DNA of 64,000 bases from Bacteroidota bacterium (lineage in GTDB: Bacteria; Bacteroidota; Bacteroidia; B-17B0; Aurantibacillaceae): positions 434,001 through 498,000 of the forward strand of contig JAAFIQ010000001.1 of the NCBI GenBank assembly GCA_013298715.1, read 5' to 3'. The notes under the pieces were generated by a model. It had not been told where the DNA came from. It ran no database searches and saw nothing but the letters and a program-made list of their open reading frames with translations. A program made the position numbers and the translations under genes. The first letter of the stretch is position 1; every line of letters begins with the position of its first letter. Positions 18,227-27,185 of the stretch are shown piece by piece.

Positions 18227-20227
18227 CTATCTTACTAACAACACCTTTTTAGAAACAGTAGTATTTTCAAACTCTGCACTTATTAAATAAATTCCGTTCG
18301 CAAAAGTGTTTGAATAAATGGAATATTCTGTACTACCATCAAGTTCTACATCTTTAATTAACTGACCTAGCACGTTATAAATTCTTATACTTTTAGGATT
18401 GCTTTTTAGTTTAAGGGTTATGCCATTTTCGTAATTGACGTTAAAATCGTAGTTTGAATTTGCAGCACAAACACTGGCTATAATTGTACTATATTGAGCA
18501 TAGGCAGAGTAAACCAATTTTAATCTATAATACATAGTCTGCTCACTGTTTCTTGTTTTATCTTCAAAAAAATATTCTTTTAAGTTAGATGATGGTGCTG
18601 AAGATCCTATTTCGCCAATATTTTCCCAGTTAACAGCATTGCTAGATTTTTGTATTACAAACTTTGTAATATCTCTTTCGCTAAGTGTTGAAAAATGAAT
18701 TAATGTGCTCTTTGACTTACAATGTGATTCGAATTTATATAAATCAATTGGCAGGGGAGTGATTAAATTTGCAAGCACAGTGCCATTAGATGTAGGAGTG
18801 GAGGCACAAAATAATAAATTTCCAAAACAAACTAAGGTATTTGTTGCTGGAGGAACCCCACCGCAAGCCCCAGCACTACTACATACAACAGATCCAGCAT
18901 TACCACTTAAAACATTTGTAGTTAATCCAACTGGGGTAGTTGTTAAACCACTTATCCATATTAGTCCACCACCACCTCCACCACCAGGCCCCCGGCAATT
19001 AACATTGTTGGTTACTGCATTACCACCATTTCCTCCAGCAACAGAAAGTGTAATACTATTTGCAATGTTCAATACTTCTAATAGTATTGTTCCTCCTGCA
19101 CCTCCTCCACCCGCACCTTCATTGCCTGTTGTGTTTCCAGCTGCAATACCTACTGCCGAAATCGCATTATTTAATCCACTATTATTAATCAAGGTATTTG
19201 TAACTACTACTACAATCCCGCCCCCGTTTCCACCACTTGTGCCGCCTGCACCATTTTGCTGCCCACCACCTCCGCCGCCGCCCATAAAAATTTTATTATT
19301 AGAAGAGCCACTTATTAAGCTTTTTCCTCCCAAACCTCCAACCATAACATTATCTGTTGCCGAAATCGCAGCTGGTGAACATGTGTTATTTTGAAGAGCA
19401 CCCGCCGCTGGGGTGTTACAATTGATTCCTGTATTATTTCTGCGTAAAGGGCAGTTGCTAAATTGTCTCCCACCATCTCCACCAGGAGCAACATTTCCAC
19501 CACCACCACCACCACCATTATGTTCACCTGAACCTCCACCGCCAGTGGCTAAAGGCCCACGCGCATAATCAAATCCAGCATCTTCTGCAACACCTTCTCC
19601 TTTTTGTGCATAAATACCTTGATAACAGGCTGCAATTGTTCCTGGACTTCTAAACTCACTCCAATTGCACCAAGCAACGCCATCACTAACAGCACTAACC
19701 GCTCCTCCCCTAAAACCAGCGCCATCTGCACTAATTCTAAACCCTGAATTAATTGTAAGGCTTCCTGTAATTTCAATAGCAACAATTCCTCCAATTGTTC
19801 CGTTCCAAGCAGTAGCAGTTATGTTTCCATTTACATTAGCATTTCCAACAACCGATCGAACACGGACAATTTGAACACGGTTGGAGCCACTGGTTGTAAA
19901 GGCGGTAGATGGATTAGATGTCAGTGTTATTATGCTCCCGCCAGGTACATTTTGAACTTGATTAAATTCGAAATTGCCCGCATTGTTTAATGATGAAATC
20001 GTGCCATAAGCTGAAGTATTACTTGTATTAATGCTAGTGCCTTTCATCTGTATAATCATTACTTTATCACCAACAGAGAAGCCTGCGTTGCTTGGAACGT
20101 TTACGTTAGGCCCAGCAATATTAGTTACTTCGGCATAAATATTTACAACACCGTTAAGATTAGTTTGCCCTTTTATTATGTAATTAAAAAAAAATAGTAT
20201 TAAAAAAACAGGCCTAGTTTTTTTCAT
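18227..20227 (-). CDS. Glycine-rich T9SS-secreted surface protein
   Basis: 666 residues with a signal peptide (ending near NYIIKGQ). A beta-rich N-terminal region contains SVGDKVMIIQMKG. The central region (about 230-440) is dominated by runs of four to seven glycines mixed with Asn and Ala, typical of gliding or adhesin-like surface proteins. C-terminal to this are a beta-sandwich (about 490-585) and a type A sorting domain (RIYNVLGQLI ... KKVLLVR). The glycine runs make the opposite strand an apparent proline-rich reading frame, which is a shadow. It converges with the PNGase F-like gene. Binding partner unknown. Confidence 0.82.
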   Translation of the reverse strand: MKKTRPVFLILFFFNYIIKGQTNLNGVVNIYAEVTNIAGPNVNVPSNAGFSVGDKVMIIQMKGTSINTSNTSAYGTISSLNNAGNFEFNQVQNVPGGSIITLTSNPSTAFTTSGSNRVQIVRVRSVVGNANVNGNITATAWNGTIGGIVAIEITGSLTINSGFRISADGAGFRGGAVSAVSDGVAWCNWSEFRSPGTIAACYQGIYAQKGEGVAEDAGFDYARGPLATGGGGSGEHNGGGGGGGNVAPGGDGGRQFSNCPLRRNNTGINCNTPAAGALQNNTCSPAAISATDNVMVGGLGGKSLISGSSNNKIFMGGGGGGGQQNGAGGTSGGNGGGIVVVVTNTLINNSGLNNAISAVGIAAGNTTGNEGAGGGGAGGTILLEVLNIANSITLSVAGGNGGNAVTNNVNCRGPGGGGGGGLIWISGLTTTPVGLTTNVLSGNAGSVVCSSAGACGGVPPATNTLVCFGNLLFCASTPTSNGTVLANLITPLPIDLYKFESHCKSKSTLIHFSTLSERDITKFVIQKSSNAVNWENIGEIGSSAPSSNLKEYFFEDKTRNSEQTMYYRLKLVYSAYAQYSTIIASVCAANSNYDFNVNYENGITLKLKSNPKSIRIYNVLGQLIKDVELDGSTEYSIYSNTFANGIYLISAEFENTTVSKKVLLVR

Positions 20228-20307
20228 AATTTAAATATAAAATAAAAAAGATATAAAATTTTTGTTTTGTTGTTATTTTTTTAGCTTATCTATGTTAATT
20301 TCGACGT

Positions 20308-21279
20308 ATTAAAAATTCAAAATTAATACTCATACTTAGCATTGTATTTGGTTACATAATTCTACAATTTATTTGGTGGGAAATTTTATTAGTAAAACAA
20401 AACTCTCAGCTAATAGATTATAAACAAAAGTTAGTTGAACTTAGTACCAGTAGCTCCGAAATTTTAAAGGCCGAGGTTGATCTGCTCCATAAAAAAAAAC
20501 GAGATCAAACCTACATGATTGTTGGTGAAGGAACGGTGTTTTTACTTTTACTATTGCTCGGATTACACAAAATTCGTGAAGCATTTTTTAAAGAAAAAAA
20601 ATTAATAGAACAACAAAAGAATTTCTTCTTAAGTATTAGCCATGAGTTAAAAACTCCAATTGCCGCAACAAAACTACAACTACAAACCTTGCAAAAACAT
20701 AACTTAGAGAGGGTGCAACAAATGCAGCTTTTGGATAGTGCTTTGCTAGAAAACGAACGTTTAAATTCATTAATTGATAATGTTTTATTGGCGCACGCAC
20801 TGGATAGCGGCGTTCATTCAATAAATTTAACTCAAATAAATTTATCTGAAACATGCCATAATGTTTGTAAGCGTTATTATTCAAAATTAATAGAAAATAA
20901 TAATCTATTAGTACATGTAATAGAAGATACAAAAGTTGTGGCAGATGAATTAAGTTTAGTTTCAATTATAACAAACTTAATTGATAACGCTATTAAGTAC
21001 AGCAATGATGTTCCAAAAATTGAATTGAATGTAAGTAAATTAAACAATAAAGTTAATTTAGAAATTAAGGATAAAGGTGTAGGAATTTCAGAAGAAAATA
21101 AACAAAAAATATTTGAAAAATTTTATAGAATTGGTAGCGAAGAAACTCGCAAAACCAAAGGTACAGGGCTTGGATTGTTTATTGTAGATTTTTTGGTGAA
21201 ACAAAATAACGCATCCATTTCCGTAAAAGATAACTCGCCAAAAGGAACAATTTTTTCAATCGCTTTCAATGAAATTTAA
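20308..21279 (+). CDS. Sensor histidine kinase; apparent ATT start
   Basis: The first conventional start, ATG 20515, would lose the first membrane helix. The frame is open back to a TAA at 20296, and the upstream part encodes KNSKLILILSIVFGYIILQF, a clear membrane segment, then an extracytoplasmic loop of about 40 residues before the second helix (GTVFLLLLLLGLH). The only plausible initiator is ATT at 20308, five bases after a -7-like box (TAATTTCG). This gives 323 residues. The kinase core has H-box ISHELKTPIAATKLQ, N-box NLIDNAIKYS, G1 DKGVGIS and G2 GTGLGLFIV. No response regulator is nearby. It overlaps the binding-protein gene by 11 bases, so it is translationally coupled to the importer. 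Confidence 0.85.
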   Translation: MKNSKLILILSIVFGYIILQFIWWEILLVKQNSQLIDYKQKLVELSTSSSEILKAEVDLLHKKKRDQTYMIVGEGTVFLLLLLLGLHKIREAFFKEKKLIEQQKNFFLSISHELKTPIAATKLQLQTLQKHNLERVQQMQLLDSALLENERLNSLIDNVLLAHALDSGVHSINLTQINLSETCHNVCKRYYSKLIENNNLLVHVIEDTKVVADELSLVSIITNLIDNAIKYSNDVPKIELNVSKLNNKVNLEIKDKGVGISEENKQKIFEKFYRIGSEETRKTKGTGLGLFIVDFLVKQNNASISVKDNSPKGTIFSIAFNEI

Positions 21280-22417
21280 CTATTTTTTTTTATTCGCTTT
21301 TGTTTTATTATTTGCTTCTTGTTCAGAAAAGCAAGAAACTAATACTATCGCAATTACCAATTTAGAATCACAACCCTTAAAGTATGCACAGCGGTTTTCA
21401 ATATGTAAAAGCGATATTGGGACTTTTGTTTTTTTGTTTGGAAATAAAGAACTAAAGGATACCACAGCAACTTACATTATTTTAAGAGATAGTACAATAA
21501 ACTACACAGCTAATAAAAACGAGGTTGTAATTAAAAAGCCAATTCAAAAAATTGCAAGCCTTAGCAGCCTTTATTCATGCATGATTGAAAACCTAAATGC
21601 GCATGAAAAAATTATTGCAGTTGAGAATATTGATTATTACAATTCAGAAAAAATTATTACGAAATTTAATAAAGGAGAAATTACGCAGTTAAGTGTAGGT
21701 CCAAAAATTAATGTAGAACAAACCATAACCCTAAAACCAGATATACTTTTTAACTTTGGAATGCCAGGTGAAGTTGCGACTGAATATGAAAAATTAAATG
21801 CTGCGGGAATTGTAACAGCAATCTGTTTAGATCATTTAGAAAAAGAACCATTGGCGAGGGCAGAATGGATAAAATTTTTTGCGGCATTTTTAAATAAAGA
21901 AACGGAAGCAAATGAACTTTTTTTGAGAATAGAAGCTAATTATTTTCAACTTAAAAAAATTGCACAAGATGCAAAAAGTAACCCAACCGTATTTACAGAA
22001 TTAAAATATGGAGATGTTTGGTATGAACCAGGTGGTAAAAGTTTTATGGCACAATTAATTAAAGATGCAAACGCAAACTATTTGTGGCAAACAGACACTA
22101 ATACTGGCAGCTTACCACTTAGTTTTGAAAACGTTTTGAAAACAGCAAAAAATGCTGAATATTGGTTAAATTTATCTGCAATAAAATCTAAAGAAGAATT
22201 GTTGAAGAGTGATAATCGTTATAAAATTTTTAAGGCTTTTCAACAAAATAAATGTTTTAATAATACGTTGGTTACAAATACAAAAGGCTATTCTACTTAT
22301 TGGGAAAGTGGTATACTTTTTCCAAATAAATTGCTAAGCGATTTAATTCAAATTTTTCATCCTGAATTAAAAGATTCTATTAATGCACCATTTTATTATT
22401 ACAAGCAGTTACAGTAA
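21269..22417 (+). CDS. ABC importer substrate-binding lipoprotein (iron-siderophore/cobalamin type)
   Basis: 382 residues. The signal peptide ends FVLLFASC, with the lipid-attached cysteine at residue 18. The mature protein has the two-lobed FecB/BtuF (Peripla_BP_2) pattern: LSVGPKINVEQTITLKPDIL in the first lobe, the long spanning helix around residues 195-235, and SFENVLKTAKNAEYWLN in the second. It should deliver an iron chelate, haem or cobalamin to the permease encoded next. The ligand cannot be told from sequence. Its start overlaps the histidine kinase stop. Confidence 0.88.
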   Translation: MKFNYFFLFAFVLLFASCSEKQETNTIAITNLESQPLKYAQRFSICKSDIGTFVFLFGNKELKDTTATYIILRDSTINYTANKNEVVIKKPIQKIASLSSLYSCMIENLNAHEKIIAVENIDYYNSEKIITKFNKGEITQLSVGPKINVEQTITLKPDILFNFGMPGEVATEYEKLNAAGIVTAICLDHLEKEPLARAEWIKFFAAFLNKETEANELFLRIEANYFQLKKIAQDAKSNPTVFTELKYGDVWYEPGGKSFMAQLIKDANANYLWQTDTNTGSLPLSFENVLKTAKNAEYWLNLSAIKSKEELLKSDNRYKIFKAFQQNKCFNNTLVTNTKGYSTYWESGILFPNKLLSDLIQIFHPELKDSINAPFYYYKQLQ

Positions 22418-22420
22418 TAG

Positions 22421-22428
22421 TATATTTG
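22421..22428 (+). promoter_or_regulatory. -7 box TATATTTG giving a leaderless permease transcript
   Basis: Exact TAnnTTTG match straddling the end of the binding-protein gene. Its last base is five bases before the GTG start at 22433, so transcripts starting here would begin at or within a base or two of the start codon. Confidence 0.6.
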
Positions 22429-22432
22429 CAAA

Positions 22433-23419
22433 GTGGTAAAATCAAGCAAAATACTTTTTTTAATTCTCACGCTTTTATTCGTCATTTCTTTGTGCACTAA
22501 TTTATGTTTTGCAGGAGATAGTACAATTTCATTTTCTGATTTTTCGGCAGCTAATTTTATTTTTTATGAAATTCGTTTACCAAAAGCTATTACTGCAATT
22601 TGCGCTGGTTCAGCCTTAGCAGCAGCTGGCTTAATTTTACAAATAATTTTTAGAAATCCATTAGCTGGCCCTTATGCTTTGGGTATAAGCTCTGGAGCAT
22701 CTTTAGGCGTTGCTATTGTGGTATTAGCCAATACAAGTTTTGGTTTTTTAGGTAATTACTTTTTTGGGAAAAGTTTAATTCTCCTTTCAAGTATTAGCGG
22801 TAGTTTTTTAGTAACATTTATAATTTTAGCATTGAATAAAAAAACGAATAACAATATTGTTTTACTACTTGTTGGTTTAATGATCTCTCAAATATGCAGT
22901 GCGTTACAAAGCATATTAGAATATTTTGCTAACCCAAATAGTTTAAAAAATTTTATTACCTACTCCATGGGTGCACTAACAAACGCAAGCGCTAACGAAA
23001 GTTTTGTATTATTTGGAATTATAATTTTATCGCTTACCTTGTTATTACTTTTCTCAAAACCTTTAAATGCTTTTTTATTAGGCGAAAAGTACACCAACAA
23101 TTTGGGCTTTAATTACAATCACAAAAGATTTATGTTTCTTGTTTTTACTTCTGTGTTAACGGGGTTAATCACGGCTTACTGCGGCCCAATTGCTTTTATA
23201 GGCATTGCCATTCCAATACTAAGTCGTTGGCTACAAAGTTCATCTAACCAAACAAACCAATTACTTATTTGTGTTATGTTAGGTGCATCAGTATTATTGT
23301 TGGCTGACATAGTTTGTTATTCAATAAACCCAAGTTCTGTTTTACCAATTAATTTAATTACTACCCTATTTGGTGCCCCTATTGTTTTAACTTTACTTTT
23401 AAAAAATAAACAATGGTAA
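22433..23419 (+). CDS. FecCD/BtuC family ABC importer permease
   Basis: 328-residue inner-membrane permease with about nine to ten hydrophobic helices. Family signatures are present: EIRLPKAITAICAGSALA near residue 43, GLILQIIFRNPLAGPYALG with the conserved NPLA-P-LG motif, and ATPase-contact segment GPIAFIGIAIP. It uses a GTG start. It forms the transport channel with the downstream ATPase (7-base overlap) and the upstream binding lipoprotein. It can be transcribed from the operon or from the internal -7 box just upstream. Substrate class: ferric siderophore, haem or B12. Confidence 0.92.
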   Translation: MVKSSKILFLILTLLFVISLCTNLCFAGDSTISFSDFSAANFIFYEIRLPKAITAICAGSALAAAGLILQIIFRNPLAGPYALGISSGASLGVAIVVLANTSFGFLGNYFFGKSLILLSSISGSFLVTFIILALNKKTNNNIVLLLVGLMISQICSALQSILEYFANPNSLKNFITYSMGALTNASANESFVLFGIIILSLTLLLLFSKPLNAFLLGEKYTNNLGFNYNHKRFMFLVFTSVLTGLITAYCGPIAFIGIAIPILSRWLQSSSNQTNQLLICVMLGASVLLLADIVCYSINPSSVLPINLITTLFGAPIVLTLLLKNKQW

Positions 23420-24165
23420 CTAATTCTCCAGCCATAAAATTAATTGATGCAGATTTTGGTTATACCAAAAGCTCTAAAACTACTTCTGTATTAACTAATT
23501 GTAATATTGAACTCAATTTTGGCGATTTTGTTACAGTTATTGGTAACAATGGAAGCGGAAAATCAACCTTACTAAAATCAATTGCAGGTTTAAATCCTAT
23601 TTTAAAAGGAGAGATAGTAATTAATCAAACAAATATTAATAATCTTTCTTACCCACAATTATCAGAGTTGGTAAGTATTGCGCTCACTCAAAAAATTAGC
23701 GGATTTAATTTAACTTGTTATGATTTTGTTGCTATGGGGCAAATTCAAAAAAGTAATTTATTTAACCAACTTTCAAATGAGAGTAAATCAATAATTAGTC
23801 ATGCAATTTCTATTTGTAAATTAACTGAACATCAACACAAATTATTAAATGAATTAAGCGATGGCTTATTTCAAAAAACGGTTATCGCAAAATGCCTAGC
23901 TCAGCAAACGCCAGTAATGTTGCTCGATGAGCCAAGTGCGTTTTTAGATTATTCATCAAAGCATGAGTTGTTTTTGTTACTTAAAGAACTAGCAATCACT
24001 AAAAATAAGTGCATTTTAGTAAGCACACATGAATTAGATTTGGTGCTAAAATACTGCAGTAAAATAATTTTGGTTAATGCTAATAAAATAAATCTTCTAA
24101 CGGTTGAAGAGGCCAAGCAATCGGAATTGTTTAAAAAATTAAGTGGAGGTTTTATAAGTTTTTAA
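23413..24165 (+). CDS. ABC importer ATPase (FepC/BtuD-like)
   Basis: 250-residue cytosolic ATPase for the preceding permease. It has Walker A IGNNGSGKST, Q-loop ALTQK, Walker B VMLLDEPSAFLDY and the switch motif STHELD. The signature loop reads LSDGLFQKTVIAKCL rather than the usual LSGGQ-x-R, so the second Gly and the Gln are replaced; this is often tolerated in this subfamily but is worth noting. It overlaps the permease gene by 7 bases and is the last gene of the importer operon. Confidence 0.92.
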   Translation: MVTNSPAIKLIDADFGYTKSSKTTSVLTNCNIELNFGDFVTVIGNNGSGKSTLLKSIAGLNPILKGEIVINQTNINNLSYPQLSELVSIALTQKISGFNLTCYDFVAMGQIQKSNLFNQLSNESKSIISHAISICKLTEHQHKLLNELSDGLFQKTVIAKCLAQQTPVMLLDEPSAFLDYSSKHELFLLLKELAITKNKCILVSTHELDLVLKYCSKIILVNANKINLLTVEEAKQSELFKKLSGGFISF

Positions 24166-24195
24166 AGATATTTTTCGGTAGTTACATTAAAAAGA

Positions 24196-24203
24196 TACTT
24201 TTG
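24196..24203 (+). promoter_or_regulatory. -7 box TACTTTTG before the SET gene
   Basis: Exact TAnnTTTG match. Its final TTG would be read as an in-frame start codon at 24201, but it sits inside the promoter. The real ATG at 24210 lies seven bases downstream of the box, implying a nearly leaderless mRNA. Confidence 0.65.
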
Positions 24204-24209
24204 CAAACT

Positions 24210-24635
24210 ATGGCTTTAATAGTTAAAAAATCGCAATTACCAAACGCTGGAAAAGGTTTGTATACAACCACTCCCATTAAGAAAGGAGAACGCATTATTG
24301 AATACCTTGGAGAAATTATTGATTGGAGTGAATACGTAAAACGCGTGGCTGAAGACAAAGATGGTTATTTGTTTTTTATAAATAAAAAACGCTGTATCGA
24401 TGCTTACAACACACCTGAGCATAAAGCGCGTTATGCCAATGATGCGGCAGGCTTAACAAGAGTAAAAGGGTTAAAAAATAATTCAGAATACGAAATTATA
24501 AAAGAGAGCTGCTTTATTCTCGCTAAAAGAGATATTGCAGCAGGAGAAGAAATATTTGTGAGCTATACCAAAGAATATTGGGATTGTATTCGCTATAACA
24601 TTAAACACGATTTGTACAAAACAAAAAAATTTTAA
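24210..24635 (+). CDS. SET domain protein (putative protein-lysine methyltransferase)
   Basis: 141 residues consisting of little more than a SET domain. KSQLPNAGKGLYTTTPIKKG begins the fold, IIEYLGEII forms the following strand, and IAAGEEIFVSYTKEYW provides the C-terminal Tyr-containing motif. The usual pseudoknot motif R-x-x-N-H-x-C is replaced by RYANDAAGL, so the conserved NH pair is changed to ND. Activity is therefore uncertain. The start is ATG 24210 because the upstream TTG is part of the -7 box. Twelve bases separate it from pth downstream. Confidence 0.85.
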   Translation: MALIVKKSQLPNAGKGLYTTTPIKKGERIIEYLGEIIDWSEYVKRVAEDKDGYLFFINKKRCIDAYNTPEHKARYANDAAGLTRVKGLKNNSEYEIIKESCFILAKRDIAAGEEIFVSYTKEYWDCIRYNIKHDLYKTKKF

Positions 24636-24646
24636 AAGATTTTTTC

Positions 24647-25213
24647 TTGAATAAATTTTTAATAGTTGGGTTAGGAAATATTGGCGAAGAGTACGCTGAA
24701 ACCCGCCATAACATTGGGTTTAAGATAGTTGATTTTTTAGCTAAAGAAGCAAACACAATATTTAAAAGTGATAGACTTGCAGATGTTGCAGAAATAAAAC
24801 ACAAAGGCAAAACACTTATTTTAATTAAGCCTACAACCTACATGAACCTCAGCGGCAAGGCTCTAAACTATTGGTTACAGGCTGAAAAAATTTCAATTGA
24901 AAATACTTTGGTGTTGGTAGACGAATTGGCTTTACCTTTTGGTAAAATTCGATTAGGTCCAAAAGGCAGCGATGGTGGGCATAACGGACTGAAAAATATT
25001 CAAGACGTTTTAGGTACAACAAATTATCCCCGTTTACGTTTTGGTATTAGTAACGAATTTAATAAAGGAAGCCAAGTGAATTATGTGCTTGGTAAATGGA
25101 ATGAACAAGAATTGCTAACACTCAATCAACGAATTGAAATTTCTGCCAACGCTGTTAAGGCATTTGCCTTTATTGGCTTGCAACGTTGTATGAATGAGTT
25201 TAATGTGAAGTAA
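24647..25213 (+). CDS. pth: Peptidyl-tRNA hydrolase
   Basis: 188-residue cytosolic enzyme that cleaves peptidyl-tRNA released from stalled ribosomes, recycling tRNA. Conserved positions are visible: KFLIVGLGNIGEEYAETRHN with the active-site Asn and His, the KPTTYMNLSG motif, VDELALPFGKIRL and KGSDGGHNGLKNI. It uses a TTG start at 24647; no ATG lies near the expected N-terminus, and length is normal. It is probably co-transcribed with the SET gene 12 bases upstream. Confidence 0.95.
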   Translation: MNKFLIVGLGNIGEEYAETRHNIGFKIVDFLAKEANTIFKSDRLADVAEIKHKGKTLILIKPTTYMNLSGKALNYWLQAEKISIENTLVLVDELALPFGKIRLGPKGSDGGHNGLKNIQDVLGTTNYPRLRFGISNEFNKGSQVNYVLGKWNEQELLTLNQRIEISANAVKAFAFIGLQRCMNEFNVK

Positions 25214-25256
25214 AATTGTATCTTTACTACTGCTTTCATAGCTCACTCTACTTTTA

Positions 25257-26543
25257 ATGAAACAAAAAAGTAATAACATTAAAGAACAATGGAACTTTAT
25301 TTTTAAAGTTTTTCCACTTGTTGATTTGCCATTTAATATTTTAGCCATTTATTCTTCTAACAACTGGCTCATTACATTGGTATTAGCCCTTATTATCCCA
25401 ATTGTTGCCTCAAGTATTCTTTATTTTTCTGAGAAAAAAAATTTCCAGCCCGGTTATCTCATTTTGTTCATTAATGGTTTACTCTTTTTCCCTTACATGT
25501 ATTATTCAGGCACGCAATCTCCAACTTGGTTAACCTTGATTAATATGACGGTTGGCTCATTTTTTATGTTCAATAATTATAAAGTTGGCCAATTTTTTAT
25601 GTCATTTTTATCTATTGTAACTGGTGTTTTCTTCTATTGGATGGGCTCAAGTATTGAGTATGCTGTTATGATAGCCTTTATTAATTTGGGTTTTATTATT
25701 TTATTTAATAGAGCATACCTCTACATGCAGCTTCAACAAAGCAAAATAGAAGAAAAGAATAAAGAGATTGCGTCAAAATCAAAAGATATTACTGATAGTA
25801 TAAACTATGCCAAGCGAATACAGCATGCCGTATTGCCCCAAGAAGAATCTATATATAAAAACCTATCTTCCTCGTTTATTTTTTATAAACCAAAAGACAT
25901 TGTAAGTGGCGATTTTTTTTGGTACTATGAAATTAATAAAGATGAGTTCATTTTTGTGTGCGCCGATTGCACTGGTCATGGGGTTCCGGGCGCTTTTATG
26001 ACGGTTATTGGAAGTAGTTTATTAAATCAAACAGTAATTGATAATAAAGTAAATAAACCATCAACTATTTTATTTGAGCTTGATAGACAAATTAACTTCA
26101 CATTAAAACAACAAGAAAACAGTGTGCTAACCGTGCAAGACGGAATGGATTTAACACTAATAAAAGTAAATAAGTTAACCCGTGAATTGATTATTGCTTC
26201 GGCAAAACGTCCCGTTATTCTTGTAAGGGATAAAAAAATTCAAGAATTTAAAGGGAGTAAATTCTCTTTAGGAGGGATGCTAACAGGCACTAAAGTATTT
26301 GAAGAAACGATTATTAATTATAAGGCTGGTGATTATCTGTATATGTTTACCGACGGATACGTAGATCAATTTGGCGGGCAATCAGAAAAGAAATTTTCCT
26401 CCAAAAGACTCAGAGATTTACTTTTAGAAATCAATAATAATCCTATAACAAAACAAAAAGAAGTGTTAGTTGATTCGCTTAAAAATTGGCAAGGCAGTTT
26501 AGAGCAAGTAGATGATATATTGGTTATTGGAATTGGTTTTTGA
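25257..26543 (+). CDS. Membrane-anchored SpoIIE-type PP2C serine phosphatase
   Basis: 428 residues. The N-terminal 150 residues contain about six membrane helices with no obvious extracytoplasmic sensor domain, then a coiled-coil linker (IEEKNKEIASKSKDITDSIN). The cytosolic PP2C/SpoIIE domain begins near residue 185 with YAKRIQHAVLPQE and has the metal-binding motifs VSGDFFW, ADCTGHGVPGAFM and FTDGYVDQFGG. Proteins of this architecture dephosphorylate anti-sigma antagonists or similar regulators; the target here is unknown, and no STAS or HPK partner is adjacent. The ATG at 25257 directly follows a near-match -7 box (TACTTTTA). Confidence 0.88.
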   Translation: MKQKSNNIKEQWNFIFKVFPLVDLPFNILAIYSSNNWLITLVLALIIPIVASSILYFSEKKNFQPGYLILFINGLLFFPYMYYSGTQSPTWLTLINMTVGSFFMFNNYKVGQFFMSFLSIVTGVFFYWMGSSIEYAVMIAFINLGFIILFNRAYLYMQLQQSKIEEKNKEIASKSKDITDSINYAKRIQHAVLPQEESIYKNLSSSFIFYKPKDIVSGDFFWYYEINKDEFIFVCADCTGHGVPGAFMTVIGSSLLNQTVIDNKVNKPSTILFELDRQINFTLKQQENSVLTVQDGMDLTLIKVNKLTRELIIASAKRPVILVRDKKIQEFKGSKFSLGGMLTGTKVFEETIINYKAGDYLYMFTDGYVDQFGGQSEKKFSSKRLRDLLLEINNNPITKQKEVLVDSLKNWQGSLEQVDDILVIGIGF

Positions 26544-26572
26544 AGTATGAGACTAAAGAATTTCTTAGAAAA

Positions 26573-27184
26573 CTAAGCTGCCACACGTTGCAATACTACC
26601 TTACACGGCACCTCCGACGTTACCTTTAAAACATGTTCAGTGTGTAACGGAATTTGTAAGTAGTCTCCAGAATTTAAAACGTGTACTTCATTATCAAAAG
26701 AAATCTCACAACTACCTTCAACAATTAAAAACCGTTCATATTCATTATCGTGAACTTCTTGGGGAGCGTAGGTTTTTAGCCAAACCACCAGCGATAAGCA
26801 CTGAGGTGTAGAACTAATAATTTTGGCAAAGGCATCATCAAACGCTTGTGGAGGTTCAAAATCAGGTCTGTTAAGCCATTCAGAATAGTCAGCAATTTTT
26901 GAGTTTGAATTTAAAATTGGGGGATTGCTTGGGGTTTCACCGTTTTTTAAACGCTCAGTAAAATCTATTGTAGCTAAAATAAGGGGTTTAACCGTTGGAT
27001 TAGGGTCTGGAATAACAGGAATATCTATGGCTAATAGAGAATTTGTGATAGATTTTATTTCGTTTGCAATTTCAGGGTTAATGCTAATAGCATTTGTGAT
27101 CAAAGCGGTTTCGTTTTCATCCGTTAACCCTAAAACAAATAGTTCTAACAAGCCAGAATCAATATGTAGTTTATCGTTGCTCAA
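26573..27184 (-). CDS. Cupin-domain anti-sigma factor (ChrR-like)
   Basis: 203 residues. The N-terminal half (DSGLLELFVLGLTDENETALI) resembles the anti-sigma helical domain that binds the adjacent ECF sigma factor. The C-terminal half is a cupin barrel (APQEVHDNEYERFLIVEGSC, then LQIPLHTEHVLKV) with histidines that could bind a metal. It lacks a membrane helix and lacks the HxxxCxxC zinc motif of classical ChrR anti-sigma domains. The start is one base after the sigma gene stop, so it is translationally coupled. Predicted to sense a chemical or oxidative signal in the cytosol; the signal is unknown. Confidence 0.8.
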   Translation of the reverse strand: MSNDKLHIDSGLLELFVLGLTDENETALITNAISINPEIANEIKSITNSLLAIDIPVIPDPNPTVKPLILATIDFTERLKNGETPSNPPILNSNSKIADYSEWLNRPDFEPPQAFDDAFAKIISSTPQCLSLVVWLKTYAPQEVHDNEYERFLIVEGSCEISFDNEVHVLNSGDYLQIPLHTEHVLKVTSEVPCKVVLQRVAA

Positions 27185-27185
27185 T

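Noticed and set aside
18705-19394. Proline-rich open frame on the plus strand
   Set aside because: It is the complement of the glycine codons in the T9SS gene on the minus strand, with no start region, signal or conserved domain of its own. The same applies to 49198-49470.
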